Below are positions 21,321 to 33,004 of a stretch of DNA of 64,000 nucleotides, piece by piece. Positions within the stretch are counted from its first letter, which is position 1; the number at the start of each line of letters is the position of its first letter. Both the position numbers and the translations under genes were made by a program. The DNA comes from Homalodisca vitripennis. Lineage: Eukaryota; Arthropoda; Insecta; Hemiptera; Cicadellidae. The stretch covers positions 163,796 to 227,795 of the forward strand of contig NW_025776228.1 of NCBI RefSeq assembly GCF_021130785.1, in the 5' to 3' direction. The notes beneath the pieces are model-generated. The model did no database searches. It saw only the letters and a list, made by a program, of their open reading frames with translations, and was not told where the DNA came from.

Positions 21321-22303
21321 TACGAAACATATGAAGAAAATGATAAAGGAAATTGTAATCAATTTAAGCTATAAATTCCCAGAAAATGGAAATGTTGCCA
21401 ATAAGAGGGGAGATATTACTTCGAATGCAAGCATAGTAGTATCATACAACAAGTCTATAAGTGGAATTGGCAGGAGCGACCAGATGATCACGTATAACTC
21501 AACGCCATAAAAATCCTTACGATGGAACATAAAGGATAGCATTCTTATGGATAGCATGAACCTTTGCCCTGAAGACAGTAAAATTTCTTACTTGCTCTTC
21601 AGAGACTTAATAATAGAGAGTTGCTTCCAAGTGCTATCGACCCCTTTGAGCAATTGCTGTGAAACGACCAAACAAGTTACCCTGAACCGAACAGCATCTT
21701 CCTTCAAGCTCGAAAATAGGCTCCGATGCCTGAAAAATAGGATGACCAAAAAATATAGGAAAACGACCTTTCATGTTTGCAGAATGGGCAAAGACAGCAA
21801 AGAGAAAAATTATGACAGTGAATCTTATATTGCTTCAGAGAGTGGCATCAAAGCTAAGTGAAGCCCTAAAGGATCGAATTTGTGTTTATAAAATGTTGTT
21901 ATATTTTGTTAGTAACTTCCTTTACAACGTTTTTAGTATTCAAGGCTATGCAATATTTAAATATTATACAGTTCAATTCAGTTGTTTTTTCAGTATACCT
22001 CTTTACATTATAAATATAGGTAGACCTATTATGTGACTCATGTATGTGCCAGATGATCAAAGGCAATAATTATGAAATGCTTAAAGTCGTAGACCCAAAG
22101 GCACATATTTTTGCCACTATAAAAACTCAATAAAACATATATGTTCATTGATATTTTTAATTTTTTTTGTAAACAATTGGTCATTTGTGACAAAACAAAT
22201 GCATCAAAAAATTTTATATTTTTTCTTGGCGTCATAATTAGTGCTCCATAATTACAGTTCTCTTTTGAACAGTGGTATATAGATTTTTTCCTTGTGCCAG
22301 CGT
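21317..22303 (+). pseudogene. piggyBac-type transposase C-terminal relic with 3' end (right arm)
   Basis: It starts near 21,316 with 'MFTKHMKKM', then 'NVANKRGDITSNAS', 'VSYNKSISGIGRSDQMITYN' (family YNKYMGGVDRSDQM..Y), a TAA at 21,508-21,510, 'KSLRW', 'LCPEDSKISYLLFRDLIIES' and the basic tail 'NRLRCLKNRMTKKYRK'; the last open part ends at 21,861. About 440 bases on, the plus strand reads GCCAGCGTGTTAA at about 22,291-22,303, a TTAA boundary with an adjoining sequence that matches the left-arm end at 3,114. The catalytic Asp blocks and N-terminus are absent. It is better preserved than the left-arm copy. Confidence 0.78.
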
Positions 22304-25300
22304 GTTAACCTTGTTTTACATGTTCAAAAAACATTTGGGTTATCAGCCTTTAAATCGATAAAAATACCTAAAATATAAACGTATCTAATTTAATAATTCT
22401 GATATTGATGTATTTTTCTTATTAATCGAATATTATGAAAAAACATTTTATATACTATTTTAGATTGAATACTAATAATCCGGGATACAAATTACAGTTG
22501 GTTAAATATAAATAACTGCTGCAAATGATAAAGCACTATGATACAAAGGGGTGTAATAGTTAGTGTTCAAAATTGTTTTTATGAAATGAAAACGTAAGTA
22601 GCTACTAGTTTATGTAACTCCTTTTGTCATAGATTAGGAAGAAGGAGGAGGAAAAGCGATGATGGGAATGAGCGTCACTCAGTTTAAATGTTTTCCAATC
22701 GTTTCAAATGAACTAGAGAACCTATCAGAGAATTTTTCTCTTGGTTTAACACTCAAGATTCATTTTGGTTTTGGATTTTTAACTCCATTGTTAAAATATT
22801 CCAACTTTAAGTCAACAGACCAAACTACATGAACATTTTACAGTTACACAAAGGCAAGCTTCATACCAACAGTTGTTTTAACAATGACGACCCCTATCTT
22901 TTTACTTGAAATAGCCACTGAGAGTCCATACTGGCATTGGAAGCTATTTTTTGAATATTTATGTTCTTTTTATTTTATCGTAATTCGTACAGTTCACACG
23001 TTACTAAGATTTTAGCTTACACGATCTTTTATATTTACTCATTCGCTAGACAATTAAACCCTAACAATAGACATTGTTACCACTTGTTTTGGATTGTTAT
23101 CAATGTTTTAGGAAATATGGGATTTGCGTAAGTTAAAGAACCAGGAACTAACGTTTACAAATTACTAGTGTTTGCAAAACATCTTTTCATACAATGCTAT
23201 AAACACTAGGTATTCTTGAAATTATATCAACTTTTCGGACATTTAGAATAAATCAAATTTTAAAATTTATATAAAATATATAACAAAACATTTCGAGGAT
23301 TGGAATCCATCCTTTTCTTCCGGTGTACAAAACCCTAAGGAAGTCATAAAAAGGATTTTACCTCTTTTCAGTTACTGACATAATACTAAAATATTAATTT
23401 TTAGTTTCACTTTAACCTATATTAAATAACTATAATGTAGTAAAGTATTTCGCACTACAGGTAATTAAGAAACGGGAAAAGGTTTAATTACCGCTAGAAG
23501 AAGAGCATTAAAGCAAAATGTTTAATGAGATTAAGGCTTATTGTTTTCTATTTATAGATTGTAATGAATCAGGGTTTTAATATTTCCATTTAACCTTTTA
23601 TAAAGTTAAACTTTATGTAAAAACTTTCTTTTTGGTTTCAAATGTAGATAGAGAATATTGTCATTTTAAATGAGTTAATCAGAAAATGACCCGGCCGTTT
23701 GGGAATTTTATCTAAATACATATATGGGTACCTTGTGGCAATAATTTTGTGTATATGAGGTATAAAAGTTAACATTTTGTATAAATACAGCAGTATTATT
23801 GTACTCTTATTACAGAAAGTTGAGGTACTAAAATAATTGTTTAACGCTAGTGACATGACAGTTGGATGCCGGAGTTTCATCAAATAAATCGTATTGAGAA
23901 TGTTCTAATGTTTACAGGAAAATAGAAATTAAACTCAACACAATAAATAGTTATCATTAAAAACAGGTATAGGCCAAACCTTAATATTTGCAAGGCTGTC
24001 CAAGTTCGGATCTCTTTAAAAAATCAATCCTCTTTGGTACTAATTGTAACTAATTTGTATATAGTATAATAATATGTTCCTAACACAGTAAAAATAATAA
24101 AAAATTGTATAGAAGTTTATTATACGACAGTTTATTTAAATTTAGCATGTATTTCTCGTAAGACTTTATTAATGGAAAAATAAAAAAAACTCTTTCGGAA
24201 AGTATTTTCACGAAGAAAATGTATATGATATCTACTAAAATGTTACTTTAAAAAATCCAACCTTGGCAGGGATTGGGACTGCCTGTGCTTAAAACAGTTG
24301 CCTTGCATGTACCACTGTTACTAGAACCAACAGCAATGGCTGCAATGACACTGTTATGCGCACCCAGGTTAGAGCATTACATGGTACTAGGGCCAGTCCT
24401 TGGGGAGGTCGTCACCCTTCTACCATGCAATACCCCCTCCCTTATTAGGTTTAATATTTAGTATATCGCTATTTACTTCACGTTAAGAAAATTATGTACA
24501 TTTCTAAATTCTCACCGTGACGTAGTGAAATTTACAGTACAAATACAGAATAACAGCGTTTTGGGTTTTTGGATTATGTATTATCTCATAATTATTGTAG
24601 TGCAGGTAGACTTAAACAAGAAAAGAGTATTTTTAAAATAATTTTGTAACAAAAATAAAACTTATTTGATTATCTGTTGCTATTTTAATAATATAAATAA
24701 AGAATTTACTCAGTATTTTTTTTTTTTAGTTTTCTAGCTTGCTTGGTAGCATACGTTGATCCTAATACCTTTTCATACCCTCCCATTTTGACCTCTTCCA
24801 CGATTCGTAAATATAAAAATTAATGTTTTCTTAGAAAACATTTATTATAAATTTTCGAGAAACAGCTTGTGTATTTGAACCATAAAAATTAGCTCTGAGC
24901 TATTGGACGTACACTACCTTAAACAATAAACAAGTGAAGGAATACCAATGTAAATGTTAGTGTGACTACAGACAAGTTCTAATAACAAGAAATTATAGCG
25001 CTAATGTGTCACCTAACTACGTTTATTTTTAGATTTGTAAACTCTCAACGTTATTATTTTCCTTTGTCTGTGGTTATGTTACTATACACACTTTGGTAGA
25101 GTCAAAATTAATTACTACTGAGAAAATACATGAGAGTTTTGAATCCTGGAAAACAGGAGAATAATAGAAAACAACCGCATGTATAAATTTATTGAAAAAG
25201 TGATGTTATGTATTAAATTAATGAAACTATTTAATCAACTGCATCAGCGGTAGTGATAATAACTAAAAAATATGTAGCGTAGTGGTCGGAGTCCATGCAG

Positions 25301-25905
25301 TAATTAAGAATAGTTATAAATTAAAGGAGAATATTATAGTAGTTCTGCTGTCCTACAGATAATAATCCAAATTCACGACTTGCTACTCGTAAAATCTAAC
25401 TCAATCCTTAATTGTTTAACAGCAGTATTCTGATAATATCTACAGCCATACATGCAAAAAATTCTACGTGGAATGTATACAATAACAATTTGATTTTTTT
25501 CACTTATCCAGTTGAAGAATATTGCAGCCAAAACAACAGAGGGTTCACCGTGGTGTCAGGGTCACAGGTGGGAAGAAGACAACACGAACGCAGCTGACTT
25601 TTCTCTTATTAACTTAAAGAAATAATTATTAGGATTCCAATGTACTGAAAAATTCGTTAAATGTATTAGTTTTCAAATTGTGTTTTCATGGTAACGAGGT
25701 ATAGTCATTGTTAGTTGAGAAATAGCTCCTGACGGTCGCTTTTCATCAGTACTGTAAATTTTTATTAATCGGCCCTGTGATATAACTGATAACGAAAGAC
25801 AAGTTTAGGGTCTAATCTTTGAGCAATAAAACTATCGAATACAATGGAATAATGGCCTCAAATGGAGACCAGCCCCTCTAGGAAAATAACAGACAGACAA
25901 GACAG

Positions 25906-25972
25906 ACAGACACACACACACACACATACACATATACATGCTGCCATTTATATATATATATATATATATAGT
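25906..25972. repeat. Compound simple repeat (GACA/CA/TA)
   Basis: GACAGACAAGACAGACAGAC is followed by (CA)n and later by (TA)n to about 25,971. It has no further content. Confidence 0.9.
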
Positions 25973-27600
25973 ACTTATCAGTCTCTTTCCTCGCAAATTC
26001 CTATTAAATAAGATATTTATGAATTAAGCGTAATACGCCTATTCATATATAACACAGGTCTGCAAAAAACAATTTTCAGTTTTTAATTATTTTTAACTGA
26101 TCTTTATTTGGTTATTGGCCGATTTAAGAACTGGCATTGGTTTTCTTTCTATCATGTGCGCCTACAAAGTTGAAATATTTAGAAGAATTACAGAAACGGA
26201 AAATGTTTATTTATTTATATTATATTAAGATTAAGGAAAATAGAAATAAACCATGATACCTAGATAAAATAAGCACAATAGTGATACGCAAGTGTTGCAA
26301 GTCTTTATAAGTTATTATTAGTGATTGTAAAACCGTTTTATTTTTCAGTAATAGCTTCTTTTGGTAATTTTTCGGATGTGTTCTATAATTATGGCTATAG
26401 TATAAAATGCTATACTTATGGCTCTTGTCATATACTTCCAGTCTACGATATTTATGGTACCATAGTGCAGTTTGCCGTGTAGTTCTGATTCTGAATAAGA
26501 AAATATGTCTACATCTATAGTACTGAGAGGCATACTTCGGTTATAATGTGGATACTTCTGACCGTTTAAAAGGTTCAATTTCGCTACAGTGCTAAAGCTT
26601 CGTTTGTCTTGTTACTCCAATGCAAAAACTATATACGTATGTAGCTCTTAATCTATTTCGGTCTAAAAGTGTCTACATCCGGCTTTGTAATCTACTCTCA
26701 GTCTAAAATATTTCCTGTGCCATTGTTGAGTTTACGTTTTTGTCACGACGAAGAAATTACATAAATATGCGTAGGATTGAAGAGCATATTACGGCCTAGA
26801 GGAAATCCTAAATACTTTCTATCAACTTCTGGTGTAAGGTGAAAACCCTTGTTAAGATCATACGACGTACCAAATTATACGTTTATGTGTTATTACGTAA
26901 TAGAAGTCTGTTGTTTTGCGGACTGGAGACCTGCAAAGGAAGGACCGTTGACTGTTCTCAGTGTTCATTTCTTTGTTTTCCGTAAGCTACTGTTAAAAGT
27001 CCCATAACACAATGTCAAGGAAGCCCAACAGTTTTGGAGTACCTTATGTAGAAAATATTTACAGATTTGTCCATTAAGTTTGATCTTATAACAATGTTTA
27101 AATAGTATTTACAATGTATTAAATGTTTTTAATTCGTAACTATAGTGGTTTGGAGTAAAATTTAGATTAATAATTTATTGTATTACACTACTGATCAAGC
27201 ACTGTATGTTTAATATTTTACAGCCTTTAAATTCAATTAGATGTGTAAACAGTTTTTAAGAAACTTAACTTATTTGTCAAATGTAATAGATAAAATACCC
27301 ATGGTTAATTACAATTGAGATTTTTTTTTAATAGCTTATTATTTAAATTCATTGTACTTATAAATACATACATTCTACTTACCTATAGTTTTACATGTAT
27401 TGTACTATTCTGACCATACAAAAATATTACAAAATCCTTCTCTTAGTAAACGTAAAATTATTGGCTATGTGGTAGCGAAGGCTATCTATCAATCGTGGAA
27501 CAAGAAAAGTTTAATTTCTGTCTGCCTGTCTGTCCGTGCGATATAAACACGTTTGACTCTAACCCTTCAAGGTTATTGGCCCTTATCTTGGCCGATCCTT
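25973..27600. other. AT-rich stretch, no supported gene
   Basis: The open frame at 26,345-26,578 on minus (77 codons) ends in a hydrophobic stretch but matches no family I know. A motif CTTTGTAATCTACT followed by a GTCTAA-type string occurs here (about 26,684-26,710) and again at about 31,836-31,862, suggesting a small dispersed repeat. Confidence 0.4.
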
Positions 27601-27621
27601 TATACTTGTTCTTTCACTCAC

Positions 27622-27810
27622 CTCTTGAGTGACCCGAATGACCTTCATGCGCTCATCTCTGGTCACTTCCTCCCCCGTGGTTGGCTTTCCTGAGCCCAAC
27701 CTGGGTGAACTTCCCGGAAACAGGCTTAAGAACTGGCAGCTCGTCCAGGCTCAGCAGCGACTCTGGAAACTTTTACGAAGGGAGTTCTTGCACACCCTTT
27801 ATTAACGCGT
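27622..27810 (+). pseudogene. BEL/Pao retrotransposon pol, C-terminal integrase tail
   Basis: The plus strand reads 'SDPNDLHALISGHFL', a frame shift, then 'VGFPEPNLGELPGNRLKNWQ' and 'LVQAQQRLWKLLRREFL'. This is the conserved end of BEL/Pao polyproteins (usually PNDLxALTPGHFLIGxPL...RWQ.....FW.RW..EYL). Only about 60 residues remain, with no LTR, RT or protease recognised nearby; the flanking bases look unrelated. It is more GC-rich than its surroundings. The upstream string CTGCCTGTCTGTCCGTGCGA near 27,522 is of unknown relation. Confidence 0.72.
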
Positions 27811-28439
27811 GAAATTACACATGATTACAATTTTATCGTGAACATTTAAATATGTTTCTGGACAGTTAAAGTAACTTGTTGTCATGAAAACAGTATTTAT
27901 ATATATATAAAATTAATTAAATAAAGTTGAGAAATGCGATGCAATGGCTTCCCGAGGTAAATCTACTGAAGACAATAAGCCGTTTTACGTTGCTACAAGC
28001 TCCAAGCTGTGGCGCTAATTATTGGTCATCGACCTGCGTGACAGCTGTGTTGGTTTGGCTTTAATATTCTTTAACAAGATAAGTCAAAATTATATATACG
28101 TGTATTTTATTTCTTTATGTGTGAGTTCTGTTATATATGAGTTCTTTATGTGTGGTATATAGTACGCAGTAGATGCTATTTTTATAGTGCCGAAAGAAGT
28201 ATTTAGTGTGACTGTGATACTTGTGGCAATATGACTTATACTCTGTTGCTTGATTCTTGATTTGTATCTCAATATATGCTACTAATACTAATATATGAGG
28301 TAAAAACAAAATGTCTTGATGGATATCCATAATTATCTCCAAAACGCTCACTTTTACTAATGGTTGGTTGTTTTATGTAGAACTATTTTGACCTGCAACA
28401 TTAGGTTAATTTTAAATAATTATGGTTTGTTTTTATTAA

Positions 28440-28659
28440 GTGGTGTTTTATAGATAGTGTGCATGGAGTTGACACACAACATGGTTGTTGTAATCCCTGG
28501 CTTATGAGTGTCTCAATACTCTGGTATGATCTGTATATTTTAACGTACAGTTTCGTATTAGGCCAGCTCATTAGTGCACCTAAAGAACAGAACAGATTGC
28601 ATATCTCGAAACGTTGTATTACAGATTTCTTTTATCAAAGAATAGTGGAAAATATGTGA
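28440..28659 (+). pseudogene. Possible piggyBac-like C-terminal fragment on the plus strand
   Basis: An open stretch ending with TGA at 28,657-28,659 reads 'VHGVDTQHG', 'SVSILWYDLYILTYS' and 'LHISKRCITDFFYQRI'. The order resembles the piggyBac block GGVDxxD...KWYW.L.......L.F+R.I...Y, with Gly-Val-Asp kept and the Lys-Trp pair changed to Leu-Trp. If right, it is from another piggyBac lineage and in the opposite orientation to the relic at 29-31 kb. The resemblance is weak and by eye only. Confidence 0.33.
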
Positions 28660-29144
28660 AAATTAATTGCACTTTCACAATCTATCTATTGTCAAATCTG
28701 AACTAAATAAGAAATGTGCAATAGCTCTAGACCATTAAATTGCGTGTTATTACTAGTTACGTTTATTGTACTGAAGTACGCGATTGACGAAATGCACAAA
28801 GCGCTCAGTTGTGTTCACTTTAACATTGTACCTTACACATTCAACCTAACATTTATGGATTGTCAGATCTATATTCTTTAGACACATGTAATGTCATGAT
28901 TTGTAATACTATAACCTACTAACTCTGATGTACTGACTGTTTAGCCTACTTCCTCTAGTCCCCGAATGTGTTTGTTTTCTCTAGCCGCGTTTACTGCACG
29001 ATTTGTATTTGTACGATTTTATGGGTATAAAGATATGACTATCTGTAAGGACTGGCTTGGAGAGTTACCAGGCTAATTTTAGTGGATTTCTCTATCCAGA
29101 AATGCGTTGTGGGTTTCAAGTTTTTAGTCTCGTATATGGCGAAA

Positions 29145-30577
29145 TTATGTACAATCGAAACCTAATGTACGTTTTGACTCCTTATCTGGTAATTTGAACG
29201 ATTTCATAGGAATTCTAAGATTCTTACTATAGGATTTGCAAGGATAGGTCATGTGAAAGCGAGGTGGATATGCGCATGTCAGACATATCTTTGCAATAAG
29301 GTCAATATATTTTGCGGAGCCTAAATTTAATAAAAGTAGTTTCAATAACATCTACGTAATGAACATCTTGACGTGGTGTGAATAGGTTTTCGTAGATTTA
29401 AGTTACGATAAGGCTATTACTGAGTGCTTTTAATTCACATCAAAGTTGACCAGATATCCACAGACAGTGTTGACGCACCACACTTTGAACCCAAATCGTA
29501 TTGGTTTTCCTTTGATATGTTGTTTACAGCCATGTCTTCCGAAATACTGGTTCATGCTCTCGTCGTAGGACAGGTTTTGTACGGGAACAAAGTGCTTGAT
29601 GCAGTTTCCTTTTATTTTATTTAGTAGAGGCCTCAGTTTCCACAGTTTGTCTTTAACATCTATTATGTTATTATCTGAGCAGTGGATGAATCTCATTACG
29701 GTTTCAAATCTATTCCTCCTCATGGCGTTTGAAATAAAACCGATATAAACATCTGGCTGTGAAGCCCAATAATAACGTTTGCCTGGAAGTATGTGGTAGT
29801 CTGTAAATAATGGTATGCCAATCAAACATTTAATTTCGTTTTTTGTGATTTTTGGATCTGGGCAGTTTCTGAACAGTGCATAGTTGGCAGTCTCTTGGAG
29901 AAATATATCAAACACCTCATCATCAAAAAACAGTTCAAATAATTCAGTGGCAGAAAAGTCTCTATATTTCAGAAAGTCTGCTTGTGGAAATCTGACTGCA
30001 GAGTCTTCTAGGTCCCCATCAACCCAAGTCTTATGAATTGGTTTTTTCTTCTTTTTTGATTTTACTTCTTCTTTTTTCAGCCATCAAAGTGGAAAGTAAG
30101 ATTGATTTATTTACATTTTTGATAATACGAGCCCCCGTTGACTGTGGATTCTCTATAGTATTAGATGTATCTTTGTTGTTTGTAGGGCTATTATTCCCCA
30201 AATCTGATTGAATGTTTCCAGTTACTGTATTATTTATCAAACAATCATTACTCTGACCAGGTACTTCATCTTCCATATTAGTGGTAGGACCATCATTACT
30301 CTCACCGGGTAATTCATTTTCCATATTAGTGGTAAGACCATCACTAGGCATGTTAGAAATAATAGTGTTGTCGCTAAATTTAATTTCTGCATCTGCCATT
30401 AGCTGTTTTCCCCGATAGATTGTCTATAAGGCCACCTTCTTCCTCGTCTGCTGAATCTTCGTCTGTAAGTACGGCCGGCTCAGGAGGTTCTATATAAATA
30501 GATTCAACTTGGTTATAAATTCATCATCATGCTCCCCAGTAAGTATATCGAGGGCATCTCGAAGTGTTAATCCCCGC
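29145..30577 (-). pseudogene. piggyBac-type transposase, near full N-terminal and catalytic part, decayed
   Basis: The minus strand codes a piggyBac transposase broken by several shifts. From 30,577: 'RRGLTLRDALDIL'; shift; 'VESIYIEPPEPAV' with 'LTDEDSADEEEGG' and 'LIDNLSGK'; shift near 30,412; 'QLMADAEIKFSDN' and an acidic region with an internal repeat (NMENELPGESND / NMEDEVPGQSND); shift near 30,055; then 'KKPIHKTWVDGDLEDS' and the DDE-type domain to a TAA at 29,430, including 'KNEIKCLIGIPL', 'YYWASQPDVY', 'NLSYDESMNQYFGRHG' (first catalytic Asp) and 'KGKPIRFGFKVW'. Beyond it, 29,351-29,145 is recognisable ('LRIPMKSFKLPDKESKRTLG'), but the expected FDN of the second catalytic Asp reads VKM. 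A TTTTGGTTTTCAG acceptor immediately precedes RRGL, so the ancestral gene likely had a 5' exon. Confidence 0.87.
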
Positions 30578-30637
30578 CTGAAAACCAAAATTACAATTTG
30601 TTACCTAAATTCGATTATCTAACCTATCAGCAGTGTA

Positions 30638-30690
30638 TTTTCCTAGAGTTGCCAAATGGCAACAGCCGATTTCCTAGGCAACTTGTTAAG
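30638..30690 (+). repeat. Inverted internal copy of the piggyBac end motif
   Basis: The plus strand reads TTTTCCTAGAGTTGCCAAAT followed by GGCAACAGCC, an inverted and diverged copy of the terminal TTTTATCCTAGTGTTGCC...GGCAACAGC at 31,031-30,999. TTCCTAGGCAAC at about 30,671 repeats the half motif once more. Subterminal inverted repeats are known in piggyBac elements as transposase contacts. Alternatively this is the far end of a small non-autonomous relative (about 400 bases) nested at the 5' end. Confidence 0.55.
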
Positions 30691-30989
30691 TCATGAATAA
30701 CTTTATTTCAATTTAGTAAGCCTGAACACGCTGGTTCATTAATTATTAACGACAATACAAAATATTCTAGTAGAAATAATGCATATTAGGCGAGTAAAAT
30801 ACTCAAAACGTAGAGTCATGGTTTTCTAATGAAGAAATAGACTGATCAACTTTTAATGCACACAAACCCAGTAAAAACATAACCTCAAACCTAAAAGCCA
30901 CATGGAACTCCTCAAACTTGTTTTACTAACTACTAAAACAGGTTAGCCAACTGCTGCCATCAAAATACAAAATTCCCCAACGAATTTTA

Positions 30990-31040
30990 AAACGCATGTT
31001 TGCTGTTGCCATATGGCAACACTAGGATAAAACGGGTTAA
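30990..31040 (-). mobile_element. 5' terminal sequence of the piggyBac element with TTAA
   Basis: The minus strand from 31,040 reads TTAACCCGTTTTATCCTAG followed by TGTTGCCATATGGCAACA, an imperfectly symmetrical stem. TTAA at 31,037-31,040 is the piggyBac target. It lies about 460 bases upstream of the first coding block and has the right orientation for the 5' end of the transposase relic. No matching 3' end was found below 29 kb. Confidence 0.65.
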
Positions 31041-31089
31041 AGTTTTTCCGAATTCCTTGTAAACCATCCTACACTGATGAGAAGTGTCA

Positions 31090-32300
31090 CTAACTACCTT
31101 GAAAACTATTTCTTAAGTCCAGTATTTATTTATTTATTTTCAATTTTACATGACAGCTACAGGACATGATATAGCACAAACAAAGTACAAAACCTTTAAT
31201 TATTCCCAAAACAGATATCCTAACTAAAATTAATGTACTCTTAATATGAACTTTACATAACAACTAAACTAAACTAAACTGCTGGCAGTTACACAAATTA
31301 ATATTAAAATTTCTTTACACAACATACATAAATGAACTCTATACAATTTAAAAAAATAACAACTTGCTTCATTGTACACATACACTTCTACAATGAACAA
31401 TAAATTACATCAAAATAAAAGGTTGCTGCATATCTTAAAAATATTTTCCAAATTATCATTAAAAATATCTATGTTTGATTGGTTTAAATTAAGAAACCGT
31501 ATTCATTTACTAAGTCTAACTTTCATTAGAATACTAAACCATCTAGAACAAATATACATTTCAATAGTTTCAAACTTTAAAACAGCGTAATCTTTTAAAG
31601 CACAAGCCTTTTGAGGTAGCATTTTTTGCATTGTATTCTACTAATAAATAATATTAATTTGACGTATAATTCGAATTACAGTATGCTCTAATTACAAAAA
31701 TTGGTAGTTATTTCAAAAAGTGGACTTATAGTTGCAGTAATGATGTACTAAGTTTTATTGCTTTACTTGTAATCGTTCAGGAATTATGAAGCCTATGTGG
31801 GACTTTATTATCACACTATATATATTTTTGTCCCTTTGTAATCTACTTTTGGTCTAAGGTATTCCCGTTAACGTAGTTGATTTAGCGTCGATGGCCCGAT
31901 CAAGAAAATGTATACATTCTCGTACGTAGGTCTGAGAAGTATGCGTCTGCCAATAACTACAAATCAAGCTACTTAATATTTGCTAAAATTTACAGTTTAA
32001 AAGTATATTTTACTAAGAATTCAATTCTTGTTACATGGATAAACTCTGTGTTCAATATAGAATACGTAAAAGGTAGTAAGCGGCATTGTTACTTTAAAGA
32101 TTATTCTATTATTTAATGACTATACATGAAAAGACATTTTAAAAATTAGTTAAATTAAACATGTCACATTGCGCTGTCATATTATAATGTTCATATAGAA
32201 CAGGTAAAAACTTATTTTCTTTTCTTTTTGGAGCTTAGTTTTTATACCACGAAGCTACACTTATTTCGTGTAACAATGTATTATAAACTCCAGTTGCCTC
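31090..32300. other. AT-rich stretch, no supported gene
   Basis: It contains a short TATT tract (31,124-31,138) that could be the tail of a minus-strand retroelement, and the open stretch 31,410-31,615 on minus without family resemblance. ACTAAACTAAACTAAACT at about 31,263-31,280 is a short ACTAA-type repeat. Nothing else was recognised. Confidence 0.4.
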
Positions 32301-32309
32301 ATTTTTACT

Positions 32310-32840
32310 TGAAAACACATTTATCCCTCTTTTTCATGGCCTCCTAGATTACAAAATTTGTCCCCTAAATTGCCATTTTCTTTGTATACTTTTATATAAC
32401 CCACTACCGTACAATATCGTATCGAACCAAACTTCTTATTCATTCCCGTAGCATACTTTTGAAATATTCCTACCACCACTTATACATTTATCCGCCCCTT
32501 TTCTTCATAGCCTCCTACATTACAACCATTACATTTTTGCCATCTTCTTGTATATCTTTATGTAATTCACTACTGTACAATACCATATCGAACCAAACCT
32601 CTTATTTCATTCCATTACATACTTTTAAAATGTCCTTACCACCAAGAACACACACACACACATTCACATTTATTTTTTGTAGGAGACTCATCTTCATAGC
32701 CTCCTACAATACAATTTTGTAGGCTAAATCTTCTTTGTATATTTGTATTTCAATCCATCTTCATATAATATCGTATCCAACCAAACTTGGATGGCGCAGC
32801 GCGTGGCATTCCCTTAGCCTACTCTTATGCCACTTTTCTA
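32310..32840. repeat. Tandem array of about 180 bp units, about 3 copies
   Basis: Units share, in order, 'CATAGCCTCCTAC.TTACAA' (at about 32,335, 32,507 and 32,694), 'TTTGTATA', 'CACTACCGTACAATATCGTATCGAACCAAAC' type sequence (about 32,401, 32,570 and 32,760), and 'TTCATTCC..TAGCATAC'. Spacings are about 172 and 187 bases. The second unit has gained a (CA)n tract at about 32,649-32,662. The open frames here (32,459-32,722 and 32,735-32,920) follow the repeat and are unlikely to be genes. It is a minisatellite or satellite-like array of unknown origin. Confidence 0.8.
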
Positions 32841-33004
32841 ACTCAAAACTACATGAAACTATGGTCATTTATATACATGTATGGAATGCTTATGACTTAA
32901 GCTATAACTGTTATCCGTAGAAGATTGTGAAGTTTACAAAATGGAATCGTTACAGTGAAAATACAAGATACACTGCCGGGTCGGGCCTTCAAAGAACGCT
33001 AACG

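Larger units (their letters stand above)
20938..25725 (-). repeat. Right arm of large inverted repeat
   Basis: This is the reverse complement of 75-4,407. From the inner end it contains about 70 bases of the Penelope-like tail ('TCTTGGCCATTTAA' region on the minus strand), a (TA)n tract, the piggyBac 3' relic (21,317-22,303) and about 3.4 kb of family R. Match to the left arm stops at about 25,725, where 'GTTAGTTGAGAA' is the last shared string. The arm is about 450 bases longer than the left one through scattered indels. Apparent open frames inside R (23,638-23,883, 24,273-24,461, 25,412-25,597) are not conserved in the other copies. Confidence 0.85.

Noticed and set aside
26345..26578. Minus-strand frame of 77 codons with a hydrophobic end
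   Set aside because: No family recognised, no splice context, and AT-driven codon composition; not enough to call a gene.
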